Positions 63,746 through 64,000 of a stretch of 64,000 bases of DNA are shown here, piece by piece (position 1 is the stretch's first letter; every line of letters begins with the position of its first letter). The notes under the pieces are model-generated. The model was given only the letters and a program-made list of their open reading frames with translations, searched no databases and was not told where the DNA came from. Source of the DNA: Pseudomonas chlororaphis subsp. aurantiaca (GTDB lineage Bacteria; Pseudomonadota; Gammaproteobacteria; Pseudomonadales; Pseudomonadaceae); NCBI RefSeq assembly GCF_013466605.1, contig NZ_CP059162.1, positions 2,232,001 to 2,296,000 on the forward strand. Direction: 5' to 3'. Both the position numbers and the translations under genes were made by a program.

Positions 63746-64000
63746 ATGAATAAACCATTAGTTCAACTGAAGCACGGGCGTGTCCTGTCTCCCTCCAGTC
63801 GTGGCGCTGTCGCCGTCGAGCTGGGGCTGCTCGGCATCTGGCAGGTCAACGAGATGGAAGGTGGCAAAAACTTCCCGGACCTAGTGGGTGGACCTTTCCA
63901 GAAACCATACGAGAGCGATGTCGCCAGCGTTGTGCCACCGGCTGATGGGCATATCCTCAGCGGCGGCAAGACCGACGAGCGTGATTGCCTCAACTTCACC
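63746..64000 (+). CDS. Start of an unknown gene, cut by the window end
   Basis: 85 codons from the ATG at 63746 (GGAGTGAAG site), MNKPLVQLKHGRVLSPSSRG onward, open to the last base. No domain recognised in the visible part, which is Gly- and Pro-rich with GGPFQKPYESDVASVV. The window ends before the rest. Confidence 0.6.
   Translation, partial: MNKPLVQLKHGRVLSPSSRGAVAVELGLLGIWQVNEMEGGKNFPDLVGGPFQKPYESDVASVVPPADGHILSGGKTDERDCLNFT

Overview
The window is a piece of a Pseudomonas chromosome carrying a complete-looking, roughly 49-kb lambdoid prophage. The host identification rests on gene order: fimV, truA, trpF, accD, folC, a SPOR-domain gene, cvpA, purF and metZ, which is the classical Pseudomonas arrangement, and on the high-GC codon use of these genes. 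The species cannot be fixed from the sequence alone.

Host left part (1-12.5 kb): the 3' end of fimV, an M24-type peptidase gene on the minus strand, then the co-oriented block truA to metZ plus a short-chain dehydrogenase (tRNA modification, tryptophan, fatty acid, folate, cell-wall binding, purine and methionine synthesis). A tRNA cluster follows, Val(TAC)-Asp-Asp, then a DadA/PuuB-like FAD oxidoreductase, and tRNA-Val(GAC), whose 3' half is the phage attachment site.

Prophage (about 12476-61474): it is bounded by a 122-bp direct repeat that contains the 3' end of tRNA-Val(GAC) and a terminator. From left to right it holds: an unknown 192-aa gene; int, xis and three small genes in one minus-strand operon; an accessory segment (15.9-26.1 kb) with related small helical proteins, a RhuM gene, an IS3-family and an IS5-family element that have broken two or more genes, a repressor, an Arc-like protein, a Rha/KilAC antirepressor and a HigBA pair; the immunity region (CI-like, YdaS/Cro-like, CII); replication genes (O-like, DnaC-like, DnaB-like); a Q-like antiterminator; holin; DNA packaging (terminase small and large); head genes (portal, minor head, scaffold, major capsid, connectors); a lambda-type siphovirus tail (tail tube, G/GT chaperone with a -1 frameshift, tape measure, M, L, K, I, J) interrupted by a second HigBA pair and a lipoprotein moron; tail fibres; endolysin, Rz and Rz1; and an SOS-linked end (SRAP/YedK-type protein and a small gene under a LexA-like box). 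Every essential module of a temperate siphovirus is present, so the prophage may be active, although two insertion sequences lie in its accessory segment.

Host right part (61.5-64 kb): a decayed piece of a second, related integrase sits just outside attR, showing that this tRNA site was used by another element before. It is followed by a probable secreted protein with an amber codon in its signal sequence, a Nudix hydrolase, a small lipoprotein and the start of an unknown gene that runs off the window.

The most notable sequence signals are the shared operator motif linking the immunity region and the int/xis promoter, the GGGAAAC frameshift site in the tail chaperone gene, exact reconstruction of an IS5-split gene, the integrase remnant outside attR, the IS3-truncated nucleotidyltransferase beside a probable Nmad2 fragment, and recurring hairpin plus ribosome-binding-site cassettes inside the late operon.
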